A DNA stretch of 64,000 nt from the NCBI RefSeq assembly GCF_025148285.1, contig NZ_CP102268.1, positions 2,583,001 to 2,647,000 on the forward strand, in the 5' to 3' direction. The translations under genes were made by a program, and so were the position numbers. This document shows, in pieces, positions 62,728 to 64,000 of the stretch; within the stretch, counting starts at the first letter, position 1, and each line of letters starts with the position of its first letter. The DNA is from Marvinbryantia formatexigens DSM 14469 (GTDB lineage: Bacteria; Bacillota; Clostridia; Lachnospirales; Lachnospiraceae). The notes beneath the pieces were generated by a model. That model was not told the origin of the DNA. It saw only the letters and a list, made by a program, of their open reading frames with translations, and ran no database searches.

Positions 62728-63858
62728 TCAGGCGTTCGTACCTGAAAGGCGATTATCGTAGATACAATGCACACCCTGGTGTGCCATCATTCCGCCGAGG
62801 CAGCGCTTATTGCAGCGCACGCACCGGCGGATTTTTCCGGTCTCCCCGGCGGCGACCTTATTCATCCACTGCGGGTCGGCGATGAGCTGGCGGCTCATGG
62901 CGGCGCACTGTATCCTGCCGTCGGCAAGCTGCTGTTCTATGAAATCGGGATGCACCAGGCCGCCGACGCCGCAGATGGGAAGCTTTGTATATTTGCACAC
63001 CTGGTCGCAGAATTTTAAGAAACAGCCTTCCTCAGAAAAATAAGGATGCTTTGCGCCGGGGATGGTGTCCTCCAGGCTGGAATGATTTGCGAGCGTTACG
63101 TGAAAGCTGGTGACGCCTGCCGCTTCCAGCATCGGCACAAACAGTGGCAGCTCCGTATCGAGTACCCCGGCGTTTCCGTAGTGGGGGTTTTCCTGGCGGA
63201 CGGCGAGCTTAAAATCAATGGGAAAGTCTGCAAGCTGCGAGCGGATTGCAGAGACGGCTTCTACGGCAAAGCGGAAGCGGTTTTCGGCGCTTCCCCCGTA
63301 GCAGTCTGTGCGGTGATTGAACACGGCGGAGCTGAAGCTTCCGCACATGCGGTCGCCGTGCACCTGCACCATATCAAAACCTGCTTTTTTCGCAAGTACC
63401 GCTGCCGTCCCGAATGCGGCGGTGATTTTTTTCACCTTTTTGACGGGAAGGCCGCTGATGTAAGGGGCAACCTGCGCGTTCAGCAGTGGGCGCAGCTCCT
63501 GCTGTGAAATTTTCTTTGTCAGAACACCCGGAATGTATTTTATCATCCCCTTCAGATTGGTATCCGTCTGATGAAGCTGCGCGCAGATCAGACAATCGTG
63601 CCGGTGCACAGTTTCCGCTAATTTCTGATAATACGCAAAACCTTTTTTACTGTAAAGGCTGTGTCCGAAGCGGGCGGGCAGAACCGGGACATCTCCGATG
63701 ATAATCATACTGCAGCCGCCTGCCGCGATGTCCTCTATCTTTTTAAAATAGTCCTCATCAGAAAGTCCCATTGTGGTGGGCGCAAAGATAAGGCGGTTTT
63801 TCAGAGTTACATTTCCAAGCGTTATGGGACTGCACAGCGTTTCATACATAAATATCAC
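62728..63858 (-). CDS. Old-yellow-enzyme-like NADH:flavin oxidoreductase
   Basis: A 376-residue TIM-barrel flavoprotein. It opens with PITLGNVTLKNRLIFAPTTM and keeps the FMN barrel motifs (DMVQVHGDRM, NHRTDCYGGSAENRFRF). It ends in an Fe-S Cys cluster CVRCNKRCLGG...HC (C-x2-C-x3-C-x11-C), as in 2,4-dienoyl-CoA reductase and BaiCD. Those proteins have a further 250-residue NAD(P)H/FAD domain, which is absent here: the gene stops ten residues after the cluster. Start may be GTG 63858 or ATG 63849. Substrate unknown. Confidence 0.88.
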   Translation of the reverse strand: MIFMYETLCSPITLGNVTLKNRLIFAPTTMGLSDEDYFKKIEDIAAGGCSMIIIGDVPVLPARFGHSLYSKKGFAYYQKLAETVHRHDCLICAQLHQTDTNLKGMIKYIPGVLTKKISQQELRPLLNAQVAPYISGLPVKKVKKITAAFGTAAVLAKKAGFDMVQVHGDRMCGSFSSAVFNHRTDCYGGSAENRFRFAVEAVSAIRSQLADFPIDFKLAVRQENPHYGNAGVLDTELPLFVPMLEAAGVTSFHVTLANHSSLEDTIPGAKHPYFSEEGCFLKFCDQVCKYTKLPICGVGGLVHPDFIEQQLADGRIQCAAMSRQLIADPQWMNKVAAGETGKIRRCVRCNKRCLGGMMAHQGVHCIYDNRLSGTNA

Positions 63859-63891
63859 TTATCCTTTCTGAGAGCAACAGTTTAAGAAAGC

Positions 63892-64000
63892 CTAAACTGT
63901 GCCGTTTCCAAGCATCTTTTTTAGGGCGCTCTCCAGGCAGGTCTGCTCCTGGGGCGTCAGCAGCGCAAGCTTTTCTTCGTTCCATGAAACAATGATATCG
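63892..64000 (-). CDS. C-terminal end of a MarR-like regulator (partial)
   Basis: The last 35 residues of a gene entering from the right edge: EEKLALLTPQEQTCLESALK then KMLGNGTV and a stop. The L-T-x-x-E-Q pattern followed by a final helix is typical of MarR-family ends. It is 34 bases upstream of the oxidoreductase and in the same direction, so it may control it. The short hairpin ACAGTTTA/TAAACTGT (63878-63901) lies at its stop. Confidence 0.5.
   Translation of the reverse strand, partial: DIIVSWNEEKLALLTPQEQTCLESALKKMLGNGTV

Overview
The window reads as a chromosomal segment of a Gram-positive, anaerobic Clostridia member, most likely a gut Lachnospiraceae. Support: strong AGGAGG ribosome sites, low-GC-Gram-positive style promoters and terminators, lipoprotein and Sec signals of Gram-positive type, a FeoA-FeoB fusion, an atpZ-atpI-BEFHAGDC ATP synthase operon with a Na+-type c subunit, and several carbohydrate-uptake operons without their own ATPase. 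The genus assignment is inference; no rRNA or tRNA gene was seen.

Layout. (1) 1-4227: a YhcH-type protein, a YiaK-type 2,3-diketo-L-gulonate reductase-like enzyme and a complete DctPQM TRAP transporter, arranged like a yiaKLMNO sugar-acid operon. (2) 4506-13444: an ABC sugar importer (binding protein and two permeases) followed, after a terminator that overlaps a second promoter, by GH32, amylosucrase-like GH13 and GH36 enzymes; together they can import and split raffinose-type sugars and sucrose. (3) 13599-15561: a TetR regulator and a PD-(D/E)XK nuclease-like protein with RGE repeats, plus the remnant of a second copy. (4) 15712-23440: housekeeping genes (PutP, TPR lipoprotein, HflX, cold-shock protein, pseudouridine synthase, HAD phosphatase, AI-2E family membrane protein), with two tandem-repeat tracts and a striking multi-arm inverted-repeat element upstream of the cold-shock gene. 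(5) 23569-30975: the ATP synthase operon. (6) 31065-40537: a GH120 beta-xylosidase-like enzyme, then an ABC importer, a GH112 galacto-N-biose/lacto-N-biose type phosphorylase and a cytosolic sulfatase. (7) 40580-49342: a LacI regulator fused to a second solute-binding domain, next to an operon of AfuABC-like importer genes, a glycerophosphodiester phosphodiesterase, a metallo-beta-lactamase fold hydrolase and MgtC; four near-identical operator-like sites link regulator and operon. (8) 49424-52386: GNAT acetyltransferase and an ABC transporter pair. (9) 52469-57864, minus strand: an unrecognised Cys/Met-rich protein and an AraC-ABC-ABC exporter operon. (10) 58151-64000: RlmI-like methyltransferase, FeoA-FeoB, a dihydrouridine synthase, an old-yellow-enzyme-like oxidoreductase and the end of a MarR-like gene.

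The least ordinary material is region 7 (regulator with two different ligand-binding folds and its putative regulon), the four-arm structured element at 19876-20074, and the family of short hairpin repeats beside transcription terminators (4275-4320, 13523-13562, 20459-20550, 30976-31035).
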